47,864 bases of DNA from Chromera velia (GCA_018398765.1 JAHBMJ010000161.1:1-47864), one strand, 5' to 3'. Shown: positions 20,401-33,105, counted from the first letter of the stretch. Translations and numbers: made by a program. Notes: generated by a model not told the origin, from the sequence alone.

Positions 20401-22628
20401 GAAAAACGGTGAGTCCTGAAAGTCCACTCGTGACTTTCTTTTCAAGACGCTCTGCCGTTATGCGTTTCGAACTGTCTCGAAGAGAACGATTCAGCCACTT
20501 TCTTCTCTGATCTATCTGTGCTTGTCAAATTTTGTTTTTCTTCTTCTAATTCTGCAGAGCAAAGAGGACACCCCCCCGAGACTGACGAGAGCCTCGCCTC
20601 CACCCTGCCTCGACTCGCCTACAGTCAGGACTCTTCTTTTGACCTAGGCAGAGCCCCCCTGGGTGTCGGGAACTTCATTCAGAAGTGGAACAAAAACTGG
20701 GCACGCATCAAGCCAGGGGATCATGACCCCTACGCTGCGGGGACTCCTCCTGAGCCGCACTTCTCGTGTGTCCGCCCTGTGCCAAAACGAAAGCACGGGG
20801 AGGAAGGGGGAGAGGAAAACCGCACGGTGCTATGTCCTCCAGGTATGTGTGTTGTCGGCCCAGCAAGAAGGACTAAAGGCACCAGTGCTCTCAATCTGAA
20901 AATTTATTTGTGATCGAGCCTGTCAGAATCAACAATAAGGATGAGATTGACAGTTTCATGCCCGATTCGATTCTGGAAGGAAGCAGGGAGCGAGCAAACG
21001 AAGACACAAACAAAGAAAGCGATCTAGAATATTGTTCGGGTCTCGTGGCCTCGTCGATCGATCTCTTTGTGTGTGTGACTTCTTTCCTTTCTTTCCGTCT
21101 GTCTCAAATGCCCTTCTCTTTGCAGGCACGGAGCAGGTCCCTCCAGGCTTCGACTTGAGTTTCCTTGGGGACATCGTGGTCGTCCATGTGCGTTTTTCTC
21201 TTTTTTTATGGACGGGGGAGGGGGGGAGAAACATGTGCATTGTTTTCTTTCAGGCAGACGTTTCCAAGTACCTGCACACATTCCCAGATTTCTTCTGGAC
21301 TGTTTGCTCTTCTTTCCACCTGTAACCTTTCCTTCCTCTTTGATGTGTTTTGTATGTCCTTTCCCTCTTTGTTTTTTCGCCGATAAACACCGGCGATGGA
21401 CAAAAATGTCTTCTTATGCCATCGCGAACATCAATTCACTTTCAAGCGTGCTGACTGCTTTTCATGCGTGCCTGCTTGAGAAGTATCCATGCTTGTGTGT
21501 ATGTCTGTCTGTCTGTCTGTCTGTCTGTCTGCCTATCTGCCTACCTGACTGATTGCAGGATCTCGAGGGGTGTGTGCGGGAGTACAGGAGAGGGAACGAG
21601 AGGGAGTGGTCGCTGCCTGATTTTCTCTTTTCTGGTCCGTCGGTAGTGCACCTCTCAAACTGCTCAGAAGAAGTACCGGCCCAAATTTCGTCTGAATGCA
21701 CGCTTTTTGAGCGTGGGTTTTGTCGGAAATGCACCAATGGGTCCAGCCGAAAGTGAAGGAAACAGCATAAACAAACATGTTCTTGCGGACGAAGCAAGCC
21801 TCAGTCGCTTGGCTCCTTTGAGCTTTATTTCTTTGTGCATCTTTTTACGCCAATGTGTGGATGTCCAACGGTCAACTTGCAGGAACGCTGTCTTGGTGCT
21901 TGTTGACCAAACAGACAGAGGCGCTGCAGAGATGCCCTCCTGGATGCTCCCGGACTATCGGCAGAAGCCCCGAAGAGCAGGCAGGAGAGGAGGCAGGAGG
22001 AAGCACGCAACCCGAGGAAGAAGGAGAACCTTCACAGCCTGTTAGTGAAGACCCTCCGCCTGAGAGGTGAGTACGTCGGTTGGGTGCATGAATGTTCTTT
22101 CAATGTAGACGCGGTTTGGCGGAGACATGCAGGGCTGCTTTGCTGATACTACCAATCTCCGTTTGGTCTATTGAAAGGAACTTCATTCTATCCTCCTCAC
22201 TCATTCCTTCTCACTCATTCATTCGATCCTGTGGGGTAAATTATTCCTGTTTTTAGTCTGTGTCTCTGTCGCTCTGTCTGCCCGCTTTCGTTGTCAGCAG
22301 ACGGCTCCGGGGACTCGACGATGCCCACCCTGAGCAGACCTACAGTCGTCTGGCAGAGACGTGTGAGGCTTCTGTGGTGTCCGTTTCCGAGGGCTGTCCT
22401 TTTGGGTATGAGGAATGCGAAGAGTCAAAGCACGGATGGGCGTTTGGGTGGAAGAATGAGACGGACGGACAGACGTGCTGCCAAGTCAGTGGGCACGCAA
22501 AGTGCTTCTGTCGACATCAATAGTGCAGAGAAAGACGCGACAATCAAGCTGTCTTCTTTTTCAGGCCTGCCGTCTGCTGTCTCTCTCTCTCTCTCTCTCC
22601 CCCCCCCCCCTCTCTCTCTCTCTCTCTT

Positions 22629-22659
<31 letters not shown>

Positions 22660-25600
22660 CCTGGCATAAGATTCTTTCTTCTTCTGAGATGTTTGTCCTC
22701 ATTCTTGCCCTCTCTGACACCTTGGAATAGCATTCAGGTGAACTTTTTCCTTCCAAATTGATGAACCAATATGCGCCAACACCTCATTCACACTCTGCCC
22801 TGTTTTGTGCAGCTGCTGACATTCGAAGCTCCAAGAGAGTGCCCTCTCCCGTGCCATTCAAGCGAAGAGTGGAAGGCCACGCTCAAGGCAGAAGGCATAC
22901 CCGACCCCAATCCTCAGTCAGTCAGTTAGACAGTCAGTGATCTCATCTCTCTTTGAAATGATGAAGCGCGGCTAGAGATTAATATGCAAACGCATTTTTC
23001 TATCATTTTTGCGTGCCATTCGTTTGAATTTCTTCTATTCTTTCATTTTCTTCCTTTGTCTGTCAAAAGAAATCTCATGCAACTCAACGACAGGAGCGAC
23101 AGCCTGCTGCTGTGTTTCATAGAGGTGAATCCTTTTGTTGCGCTTTTCGGGTTTTTTGTCTGCCGGGCCATTTTTGATTTTTCAATCCATCCCGACCGAA
23201 CTTCATTGTACTGCAGGGTGACTTTCAAGCCCTCTCCCCTGACAGACCTCATCCAGGTGTTCTTAGAAAAGTTGGAACACAAACACGTCAAGTGCTTTCG
23301 GATCGTCTCCAGAGATGACAACTTTTGTCCGAACGTCAGTCAGTTAGTCAGTCAGTCTACCAGTCAGAAAGCAAGTCAACACAGTCAGACGTCGGCCATT
23401 GATCCCTCGGTGTGCCTTCAACCTCCAACGGCGACTACCTGGCACATCGATTGTTCGTCATTGGAGCCAATTTGAAGAATGAGTCAAACACCAAGTGAAC
23501 ATCATGCAAGCGGTACAAGCGACAGACTCAGAGTACAGAAAGATTTTGTTGACATACATTATCATCACGCACAAGGCCGGCAGTGCAGAAGAAAAAGAAG
23601 TGGAAAAGAGCGACGGGCCTACTTTGAGTGCCTCATTTGATATGCCTGCATGCTGTGTGCAGTCTTTCGTGAGGTGCCCTACCCTTCCGACGATGTGCTG
23701 TCGCGTGACAAGAACACCGATGCTGCAACTCTGTCCTGGACGCTGCACGAGGAGGCCGCCCCATCTGCATGAAATCAATCATCACGGTGGGTGGGTTGGT
23801 GGGTCTGCGTTTTGAGTCTTGAGAGGGAAACGAAATTTGGTCCTCCAGATTGGGGGGGCGATGAAATCCTTTCCCTTCCAGTGCAGTCGCTTTTGTGCCT
23901 CTACAATGTTGAGAACATGAGGACGGTGAAGGCGCTTAATGGAAAGATGTCCTCTCGGGTTGGGGGNGGGGGGGGGGGGCGCATTTTGCTCATTGCTTCT
24001 CTCCCTTTTCATCTCTGCCCCTTTTCTCTCAGGTCTGCCCCCTCCCCCATGCTACCGCGAGATGGAACAAGACTTCTTCTCGTGTCCAGAGGGTTGGATT
24101 CTCACTCTGAGAAATGAATCAAGTGGTCAGCAAGAAAGAAAAGGGGCCTCTACATGTGCCCGAATAGATGGGAAGGGAGGATGGGGGGGGGGGCACACGT
24201 GGGACGTGGTACCTAAATGGGAAGTTCTTCTTGTGTATATATTCTCTTTTTCTCTCTCTGTCTTCTGATCTGTGCACATCTTGTGCAGCCTCTTTAGAAG
24301 TCTGCAGGGTTACTTTCAGAGAGAGAGAGACGGGCAATGCTGTGAAGAAATTCACTGATGCCATGTGAGCGTTCTGCGTAAATTCATTTGACGCACGCAT
24401 CCTGCATGCAGAAGGCTTGAGCCCTGCACACGTGTGTGTGAGGAACGAGACGGCACTCCCGTCTCTTCAGTGTCCACCGGGATGCAATGCGAAGGTCCGT
24501 GGGGGGGGGGGGGGGCAGTTGGTGTCGTTCCAGTTGATCGCTTGGGGAAGATGAGGAGAAGTCGTGTGGGTAAAAAGCTGAGTGAGGAATAGAGAGAACA
24601 AGGCCTTGTCTGATTTGTTCTAATTCACACATCATGACGTTCCATAGACCATCTGACCGCTTGACAAAAACAAGAAGGGAGTGGCTGGGCGCAGTCAACC
24701 ATCACTTGTTTTCTTTAGCCTCGGTCCTCACCGTGTGAAACGAAAAAAGTCACAAATTTTCGTCCAAAAAGTGCTGATTTTCTCGTTTGTTTTTGACGTC
24801 CTCGTATTCCGCATCTCCCGTCTATTTGCTCGTGGAAAATTCTCTCTGTCACACTCTCCATGCTTCTCTGAGTCTCTTTCTTTGTCTGTCTGCAGGGACA
24901 CATCCCCCTGTCCAGCAGGACAAATCCTCTTCTCCCTTTTCTTCCGTTCTTTGCCTCTTCATTAGCGGATGACACCGTCAGTCTGTCTGTCTATCTTTTC
25001 TGCCCAAAATTTGACAATGCTTCTTGTTTGCACAAAACGCTGCATGCATGAGACGCTGGACGTCCTTCTGTAGACGACAACGATAGGATACATACACAGA
25101 GTTTGCGGATGGAGTTTGCGTTCCTTCGAAATGTGACTGTAGAAAAGAACAATCATGATCGACAGGAGTGGGGCACCACCAGATTTCAAAACCAAGTAAG
25201 TACTGCGCTCGACTTCCTCGTCGATCGATCGTCTTGAAATGAAAGGGCCTCCTCACGTGCCCTGCAGGATTGAGCGAGCCTCTTGCAAGCGATCCAAAGA
25301 TAGGAGGCCTTTTGTATGCGTCTTGCAGGTAACGGCAGGACATCACGGCTGTGAAATGCGTGAGCAGGTCAGTGGTGTGAAGCCATGGAGAGACCTTCCT
25401 GCTCTTTTTTTTTTGTGGTGTACTTCCTTCTCTTCCTTCCTGCATGCACAGTGGCTGAGCAAGTTATTAATAGGTCAATGGAATTAATCCGTCCCTCGTG
25501 TCTCTTCACGAATGCACCACAGATGCACGTGGATCGGTGTTGCACGAACTTCTCTTGCAGGCGAAATTTCCCCGTTTGTGTCCTTGGATGTCTGTCTGTC

Positions 25601-27005
25601 TGTCTGTCTGTCTGTTGTGGCTGTTCGTTCAAGTTTCTTGCAGAGGCCTGCAGATCCCTCGAACGTTCCCTTCTCTTTCTTTCTTTCTTTGCCTCTTCTT
25701 TCTTTCAGGTCACTTACAGAGAGTGCCCGGCTCAATACGCAGATGTGGGCACGGCCTGTCTTCAGAGGTATGTCTCTAGGTCTGGGATTGGATGCATTGG
25801 CACAGACAGTCTGCCGAAATACGGCCTGCGGGATGATTCCTCCTTACTCTCTCGGTATGGAATCTCCCCGTATCGTCAAGTCTGTCGCTTGCTCTGGTCG
25901 TTTTGGTGTGTGTTCCCTTCTTGTCACAGTCTCGTGGATTGCAGCCCGACTCTTTCTTCCTTTTGAAATGAATTACGCATATGCTGATTTGCTGATTGCG
26001 CATGTGTTGTCCATCAGGACCTCTCTCTGCAGGTCCAGATATCTCATTTAGCCATTCCTTCTTACTCTCCCTCCGTGCAGATCTGTAGTTCCGCGGTTTT
26101 GGAGGTGCCCGCAGGGGTGCGTAGAGGAGCAGGTCCGTTGGTTTGTTTGTGTTTTGTTTGTTCTCTGCTTGAAGGCTTGTTCAGGCACATGCATGCAGCG
26201 TGTGCGTTGTGTGAGGTGATGAATGCCTCTGGGGCAGTCCACTCAGTCTTCTTTCTTATCGACAAAGTTAGCTCGGCCCTTTGACTGGACCTCCCCTGCT
26301 TCCTTCCTTCTTTCATTCATTCATTCATTCCTCCCTTCCTTCAGTCTGCGGGGGAGGCAACACGAATTTGGCAAAGCAAGAATTGCGCTCTCTCGGAATG
26401 AGGATTGAGAAGCATGAGTAGATGGGCCCCACTTTGTTGATTTCTCTCGGTGCTGTGTGCAGGTGCAAACTAACAAACTGCAGAACATTTTCCCTGACTG
26501 GCACCAGTGGGACAGAAATTTCCCTCCTCCACAGGTCTGTCTGCATGTCGAAGGAAGAGCTGTCAGAGTATGGGTCACGGTTGAGGGCGGCCTTTCGATT
26601 TAATGGTCAAAAACTCCTCTCGCCCCATTGGGATTTGCAAAATTCTTTTGACTTGGTCTCCTAGCTAGACCTTCCCAGGTGTCTTTGCCTTCACCTCTTC
26701 TTTGTGTCTCTCCCTCCCCCTCCCGACCTCACCCTCTCGTTGCTCAGACGGACGACTGGAGCCAGGAGGCGCACCCAGGCCACTGTTTCAAATACGAGGA
26801 GAGACGGATACCCACGTGCGATTCAGTCAGTGGACTCAGTTTGCTCTTACATTGATTGTCTCCTCTTTTCTTCTGTTCTCTTTCCCCTTTCATGTGTGTT
26901 TGTCTTCGTATAGCAATGTCTCCTTTGAGATCACTTCAGAGTCAAGGTCGGCTTACGCTCGAACTGATGATTTGCAAAGAGAACACATACATCATTCATC
27001 GATTC

Positions 27006-27047
<42 letters not shown>

Positions 27048-27337
27048 ATCCCTTCGTGCAGCCATTTGAGTATTTTCCCGAGAGAAAGACGTGCCTGAGA
27101 ATGCGAAGATCATCCCCCGAGGGCCTGGAATGTCCTTTGGCCTCCTCTGCGGTTCCTGACGACACAAAAAAAAGTTCCGGGGACGGTTGGCCCTTCCGAT
27201 GCGTTGTGTTTGCAGAGCCTTCAGCAATGGCGGGAAAGACAAGAGAACCCAGACCTAGCCAGAAAGATCCAGATGAGGCAACTGGACTTGGAGAAGTCAG
27301 GGAGCAGTCTCTACAAACGTCAAGTGATGCGGGGTAG
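15125..27337 (+). CDS. Large secreted Cys-rich repeat protein, oocyst-wall-protein-like
   Basis: This 12.2-kb gene has about 35 short exons. It opens with a signal peptide (MRILLLLLLWNAAAVEE) and ends with a TAG at 27335-27337; I see no membrane segment or GPI-type tail. The exons encode a recurring unit. CP-x-G-[FYWC] is followed after about 8-20 residues by C-[VIL]-[RQ], then by a spacer to the next Cys-Pro. Examples are CREGFYWSKDVREC, CPEGFQALSP, CPPGFLPRPS, CPEGYSVPPG and CPEGWILTL. Spaced CPPGF repeats of this kind are known from Cryptosporidium oocyst wall proteins (COWP type I), so a wall or extracellular-matrix role is a reasonable inference. Conserved G-F/Y at exon starts shows that many introns fall at the same place in the unit. 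Junctions are phase-consistent through about 24364 and again from 25709 (details in the block entries). Other Cys-rich extracellular families remain possible. Confidence 0.72.
17299..17351. repeat. Compound CT/GT microsatellite in an intron
   Basis: A CT run passes directly into a GT run (about 17299-17351), inside the intron before exon 8 of the secreted Cys-rich gene. Similar GT runs lie in other introns of the gene at about 18092-18144, 22629-22660 (after CT and C runs) and 27007-27046. They sit 15 to 40 bases upstream of acceptors and may serve as polypyrimidine or spacer sequence. Confidence 0.85.
17584..20842 (+). other. Secreted Cys-rich gene, exons 9-17
   Basis: Exon model: 17584-17610, 17703-17838, 18185-18400, 18661-18752, 19169-19360, 19718-19961, 20097-about 20150, 20295-20408, 20558-20842. 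This block contains the clearest repeats: TCPWEYLCPEGF (exon 10), CDEAPRCPPGF (11), ECPFEFFCPE then GYSVPPG (12/13), and GCVQKCPEGFGSC (14). NTT and NET in exon 14 are possible N-glycosylation sites. Exon 16 has CCRISIGTPIFYCPREC with a basic KKKK tail. The exon 15 donor (GTCTAG) is weak. The other junctions keep frame. Confidence 0.65.
21126..24364 (+). other. Secreted Cys-rich gene, exons 18-27
   Basis: Exon model: 21126-21187, 21559-21634, 21883-22066, 22301-22484, 22813-22916, 23070-23124, 23257-23334, 23663-23786, 24033-24125, 24289-24364. Each junction preserves frame. Units include GCVREYRR, RCPPGCSRTIG, GCPFGYEEC, ECPLPCHSS, CFRIVSRDDNFCPN, CCRVTRTPMLQLCPGRC, SCPEGWILTL and VCRVTF. 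Donors are often GTCAGT and some are expanded to tandem GTCA. One unresolved base (N, 23967) lies in a poly-G intron tract. Confidence 0.65.
24365..25708 (+). other. Secreted Cys-rich gene, unresolved exon region
   Basis: Exons clearly exist here but the chain is not settled. Bases 24412-24495 encode VCVRNETALPSLQCPPGC in one frame, which fits the repeat, but the preceding exon phase favours another frame. About 24899-24960 can encode SPCPAGQILFS. About 25066-25195 is open (MEFAFLRNVTVEKNN) and ends in a strong GTAAGT. About 25269-25328 can encode ASCKRSKDRRPFVCVLQ. Either I have missed a small exon, or alternative splicing or an assembly indel is present. Confidence 0.4.
25709..27337 (+). 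other. Secreted Cys-rich gene, terminal exons
   Basis: Exon model: 25709-25767 (YRECPAQYADVGTACLQR), 26081-26132 (WRCPQGCVEEQ), 26463-26534, 26748-26825 (GHCFKYEERRIPTCDS), 27062-27337. All phases agree. The last exon begins PFEYFPERKTCLRM, echoing the CPFEFFCPE unit of exon 12. It contains ECPLAS and FRCVVF, then runs into a hydrophilic Glu/Ser/Asp-rich tail and stops with TAG. DNA becomes strongly AT-rich immediately afterwards. Confidence 0.65.
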
Positions 27338-28019
27338 TATAGTGAAGAAGATGTAATATCATATGAAGCAGTATTTATAAATTATAAAGTTATGTGAATT
27401 AATGTGATATACATTAATTTTTGGATTGATGGAACCCACAAATTTGAAATGGATGAATTTCATAATTTAAATTGACATCAATAGAGATGCATGAAGTCCA
27501 TTGAATTTTATAGCTAGAATAAAAGTTGAATCGAAGTGTCAAAGCACAAAGCTATAAAGCAGTACTATAGCTAGTAAATCTATGAATCAATCAATCAACT
27601 TAATCAAGATATTAAGGCGTAGTAATAGATTTGTTAACATTCTCTAATACATATTTTATCATAGTATTGTGATGTTACTATTGCTAATTAACCTGGAAAA
27701 TGATTATGGCTATTCGCTGTTATGGCAGCCGAAATATAAACCAAATACCAAATTATTTTAACACATTTTTAATTTTTTATAGTGGATAAAATTTCAATTA
27801 CAAACCACTTTTATCAATTTGTATAAATTTTTGTTATACTGTGATTCGTGTTATGATTTTACACTGTTTTTATCATGAACACTATAATTATAGTAAAAAA
27901 TAATATTTCATTGGGCTACTATTATAGAACGTGATGTTAGCTAACTTTGAAGTGATGTTGGCTATGGCTTTTGGTTGAAGCTGCACGCTCTGTCCGTTTG
28001 CGAGATTGAATGCATATTT
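27338..28019. other. AT-rich tail-to-tail spacer
   Basis: 682 bases lie between two converging genes. They are markedly AT-rich, with many ATAAA/TTTATA words and no open frame of interest. The region probably holds both 3' UTRs and poly-A sites. Its composition is very different from the flanking genes. Confidence 0.65.
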
Positions 28020-31000
28020 CTAGTTCGGTCCGTCTTCTTGCTGTCCCTTGATGTCCTGCTCTTCCAAGAGGAGCCGATCCTCGTCGGCAAAAGCCCTGCA
28101 CAAATGCAACACGTACAGAGAAACACACATAAGACAATTCAAATAGGGTGACCAACAAGCTGACAGAAAAAACATGCCGCAAGTCAGAGTGCTACACGCT
28201 GGCTCGAAACCAACAGCGAAAATACAACAATCCATCCGGCCATCAGGAGAACTGTGCAGACAGATACCACCGCATGAAAACAAGGAAAGAAAACAAACAA
28301 AAAGCCATCCCTCTCATTCATCCACCCACCCACAGAGAAACTCACCTGTGTATTCGCTCTTCCGTCATTCCTGCCTTCCGCATTGCCTTCCTCAGTTTGT
28401 TCAGGCACCGGACCTGCAAGGAATGAAGGCGTGCGAGTCAGATCGCAACACCACCAGACCGGCAGCGTCTCAGACAATGAAAAATCGCGGTAAACTCGAA
28501 CGCTCGCGAAAATAAGAGAACGAAAGTGAATACCAAGCTTCTTCTTCCACCAGAAACACAACAAAAACAGTCATGTGAAAACAGTGTATCATCCAGAAGT
28601 ACAGAGAAAAAGAAAGAAACGCAGAAGGGGTTTTCATTGAACAACTAAAAGATTTCGACGAACGAATGGAAGAGAGAGAGGATCTTTCCGTATTCTGCTC
28701 ACCCTCTGACGCCGCATACTGAGAAGCAGTTCCCCCCTGCAAAAACAGAAAACAAACAATTCAAAGAAGGAGACCACACAAAATGGTAGAAGCAACGTGC
28801 CATGCCCATGACAAATGTGAAAGGCGAAGGAGCACAAAAGGACACAGAAGAAAAAGTGGTTGCATACAAGACTAAAAACCTTCGCATTTCCTCTACCATC
28901 GCTCACAAAGAGTCACGGAAGAGGAAAATCAATCTCACAACTCCACTGCTGAAGCAAAGAAACAAAACAAAAACAAACAGGCTCGTGCACCCGTTCATAC
29001 ACACACACACACACACACACGTGTAGTTGAACCTAAAAAAAAAATCCCCTTTTCCCACCCCTCCCTCCTCCAACCTTTCCATCAGGAGGGGTCTCTGTTT
29101 AACTTTCTGTTTGGCTTCCTTCAGCCAGTCCCTGCAGCCAGGCAGGTAGACAGGCATGCACGTTAGCAAACGAGGGACAAGAATGAAGAGAGAGAAGAGA
29201 AGTACGCGCTTATGAAACAAATCAGGCAAGGAACGAAACACGACCAGACCAGAGAGGTCCAGAGGCTCGTTTCCCTTCCCAACCTTTCTCCACCGTGCCT
29301 GACGGGGCGTTTTTCGGAGAACCACACGGAAAGAAGCTATCACTATTCTTAATTCACCTCACCCACTGACCCACCAGTACTTTTCACTCGGTCGTTCTGG
29401 AGGGAACTTGCTGGCCCTAGGGTCTTGTTCCCTGCACCATGCATCCGTAGATCCACACACACATCCATCGTCTATGTTTCAAATTAGGTAATGCATTCTT
29501 CAGTAGGAGCAGACGCACAGAAACCTCAAGGAGGACGCTGGTGAATGAGAAAAATAGCTCGAAGAAGGCGACGCAAAGGAAAGTCACCAAATCACCTCGC
29601 AACACAACAACTGACCAAAGGGCCAAGAAACAAACATAGCGCATCCACCATCCACCTACCTGTCGATTTTGGAGAACTCCCTCTTGGTCTCCTCGTGGTT
29701 GTCTATGTGTCTCCTCACAGTCGAGTCCACGCGGTCCTTCAACTGACGAAAGTCGCCCTCAGTCCATCTGCACGGATGCAATCAAATTCGCTCATGCATC
29801 CCTCAGTCCGTTCATTCATTCATTGATCTATTCGTTGATTCTATCATGCATTTATTCATACGTGTGGATCCCAGCCGCAAAGAGGAAGCCAAGGGCCAGC
29901 TTGGCAGGCACGCAGACAGTCGAGATGGATCCATCCCAAGAGAGTGATAAGAGAGGACGGACAGAGGAACGTTCTCTTGGTTTCTCCTTCCTCTTAATTT
30001 TTCTTTCAGATTTTTCCTCCCGCCCGGAGAGAGAGAAAGACCTGCAAAGGAGGAAGGAGACTGACTGACTGACTGACGAGGGCACTAAAGTCCTTGGTAA
30101 GTGTTTGTGTTTCTCCTCTCTGCAATGTGCCATGAAGATCCTGTACCTGTCTTTTGCCTCCTGCAGGCAGACAGGCATCAGCCAATAGATATGACAAATT
30201 GATAGATAGATACACAGATGCACATGGATTGAATAAACAAAAGACAATCTTTCTCTGCTTATTGTATGTCTGTCTGGAAAGAATGTGCCCCTGGACGGTG
30301 CTTCATCATCTGAGGGACGTTCTTCAATGCGGTCGCAGAGAGTAAATTGTCAAGAAAATGATACAAGCCCATCCAATTCCAATTCCTATCTACCGCCTCT
30401 TCCCTCTATGACTCCGCTGCCTGCCTGACCATTTCTTCCTGCAACGTTCTCTGGAGTTCCTCTCGTTTCCTCAGCATCTCTTGGGTGTACTGCATTTGTG
30501 CGAGCGTCTTCTGGGTGTTCCTGCAAACACAAAGGGGGCCTCTCCAAACATGACATCCTTTCCTCCTTTCCTCCTTCTCTCTCGCTCTCTCTCTGCAGTT
30601 ATGTGTGGGGGTCCAAAAAAGGTTCCCAGGATGGAGCGAGAGAAGGGAAAGAAAAACAATGAAGGAGTTGGGGGGGGAGAAGAGAAGAAGAGGAAAAAGA
30701 GGAAGACCAGGATCGCATCAGACGAGACGACACAGACCGAACGATCCCTCGGGAGGTACAGAGATGCCGGCACGGTGTGAGGAAACAAAAGGACCAAACA
30801 GAAAGACGGAAGGAAAGAAAAGAGGAACGAAGGGAGGTGGCTCGATGGGTGAAAAGGCAGGCGCTGAGTCAATCAAGTTACAGAGCCTGTGAGAGAGAGC
30901 AACACGATCACAACGATTCACCAGCTTGCAAGCCTCCCTCCCTCCTTGCCGAGGGATTCAATCACGCCGGCTGGCAATTTAGTGAATATGACACCATGAA

Positions 31001-32943
31001 GCATCCATGTATCTACTCACTCACTCACTTACCGTGGGGGTGGAATAGCGGGCACAAGGGATGGCGCCATGGTCCTGCCGGATCCCGCTCCCTTTCCCCT
31101 TCTTCTCTGTCTGGCCGAGCGGCTTCGAATCATTTGGAGCCTCTCCTGATAGCTGCATCCGTCCATCCATCCATCCATCCATCCATCCATCCATCCATGT
31201 CGTTTGTCAATCTTTGTCAGTCATCCACAAAACGTATGGAGACGCAAAAGGCAGAGTGCAAACAACTGTGCCTTCATAGCTTCCTTTCGGAGACAGACTA
31301 TATGTTTCTTCTTCTTACAGACAGACAGACAGACAGTAAGGCAGCGTCAGCGTAAGAGAGACAGAAATCTCAAAGAGGCAGAACGAGCAGCAACAAACAA
31401 ACAAACATACAAAAGTGTCGAGGCAATGAGTGCGAACCCAAAGACAGATGTTTCTTTTTCTTGTTTTGGACAACCTTAAGAAAAAAAAAAAACAAGAGAC
31501 CCAGCCAAGTGGGGGAAGGGAGCAACTTACAATCGCATCTGAGGCATACTTGCACACGCCCTCTTTCCCTTGGTGGAATGCAGAGAGCAACCGGGCTGCC
31601 CTGCAGTGAGTAAGCCAGTCGACCGGGGTCACATTCTCAAATACAGGTAGAGATTGCGCCTTTGCTACACAGTCAAGTACGACAGAGCCGAAAGACTAGC
31701 GGCTCAAGGCTGTCAGAGACCAAACAGGAGAAACTGACAGGAAAAGCAACGAACACAAACATGCAAACCACAAATGAGAAGAAGAAGAAGAAGAAGAAGA
31801 AGAAGAAGGAACTCAATCATCTCATTCTGGGACGGGACGAGTCGCTATGCCGTTCGCTGAATTTTGAATCCAATGCGGAAACATGAACTGAAGCAACAGA
31901 ACAAAAACAAAAGGATTCATCAACCCACCGTGAAGAGCAAAAGGCTGCGGCACCGTTGTCCTTCTGCTGGTCTGTTTTCTCTTTTCGAGTTGGAACCTTT
32001 CTCTCTCGTGCAGTGAGAGGAAATCGGGAACTTCTCGAGTGGAAATTTGGGTGTTCTCCCGCAGCTGTTGAGGAGGTGCTTTGGCTCCAGTGTGTTTGCA
32101 TGCGAAGTGTGGTGTGGAATTGGGGAGACCCCTTTTGACCAGGTTTTTTCTCTGCCATTCCTGTTCCTCTCTCATCATGACATCTGCTTTTGGTTCGTCC
32201 TCTGCAAGCAGGCAGAGACAGCCAGAAATGCACACAAAAAGAGACAAAACAATAGTTCAGAAAACAGCTTTCTTTGTATTCAGGCAGAAAAGTTTGAATG
32301 GAAAAGGGTCTCTCTCAAAGAAGGAAACTGAGAACAGCGATCCGGAAGGAAGGAGCGCAGGAGGAAAAAAGGAGGCAATGGACGTCGGACCGTGAGAGAG
32401 AGAGAGAAAAAAAATTGCAACACCATTCCTTCTTCAAACTGGACGGAAGGCAGCCTTCATGCACCACTCCATCACGCGTGATTTGAATGACTCGACATGC
32501 GAATGTGAACGCGAAAGGGAAATACAAGGCGGCAAGGTTTCCGATTGACTTTTCCTGTCTGTCTGCTCACCTTTTTGTGGCCTCGGGAGGCTCGTTGCTG
32601 AAGAGAGATTGATGGAGATCGTTTCAGGAAGGACACGCCGAGAGGGGGCAGAGAGGGGTCTCGGGACCTCCCTGAAAGAAACAGAAATTGATTGACGGAA
32701 TTGATAAACGTGGGGGGGAAAGAAAACTGACTATCACAACTTACTGGGGGGGCAGGAATTATTTCTTTAGCAACGCAACATCGAGAATTTCTTTCTGGCA
32801 ATTCACACCGACTTCACAAAAATTCGTCTTCTTTTTCTGCTGATGCCAGCTTCTCCATCTCCGCTCAGGCTGAGGCTTACTGCGACCGCTTCAGAATTTC
32901 TCCTCCAACGAAGCACTTGTCTCTTCCATTCTTACTGCTTCTC

Positions 32944-32979
<36 letters not shown>

Positions 32980-33012
32980 ACATAGACACACACACACTCA
33001 CACACTACATAG

Positions 33013-33045
<33 letters not shown>

Positions 33046-33048
33046 CAC

Positions 33049-33104
<56 letters not shown>

Positions 33105-33105
33105 A

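Noticed and set aside
21254-21324. Possible extra exon (ADVSKYLHTFPDFFW) in the secreted gene
   Set aside because: The flanking exons 21126-21187 and 21559-21634 already join in frame. This segment ends in a stop and has no clear donor.
23217-23256. Earlier acceptor giving GDFQALSPDRPHP
   Set aside because: It is tempting because it echoes GFQALSP of exon 10, but it leads into a stop. The acceptor at 23256 gives the Cys-containing frame with matching phase.
31531-31600. Reading this exon as AARLLSAFHQGKEGVCKYASDAI
   Set aside because: The sequence looks natural, but the phase does not fit either neighbour. The frame giving QPGCSLHSTKGKRAC keeps the whole 2010-nt model in frame.
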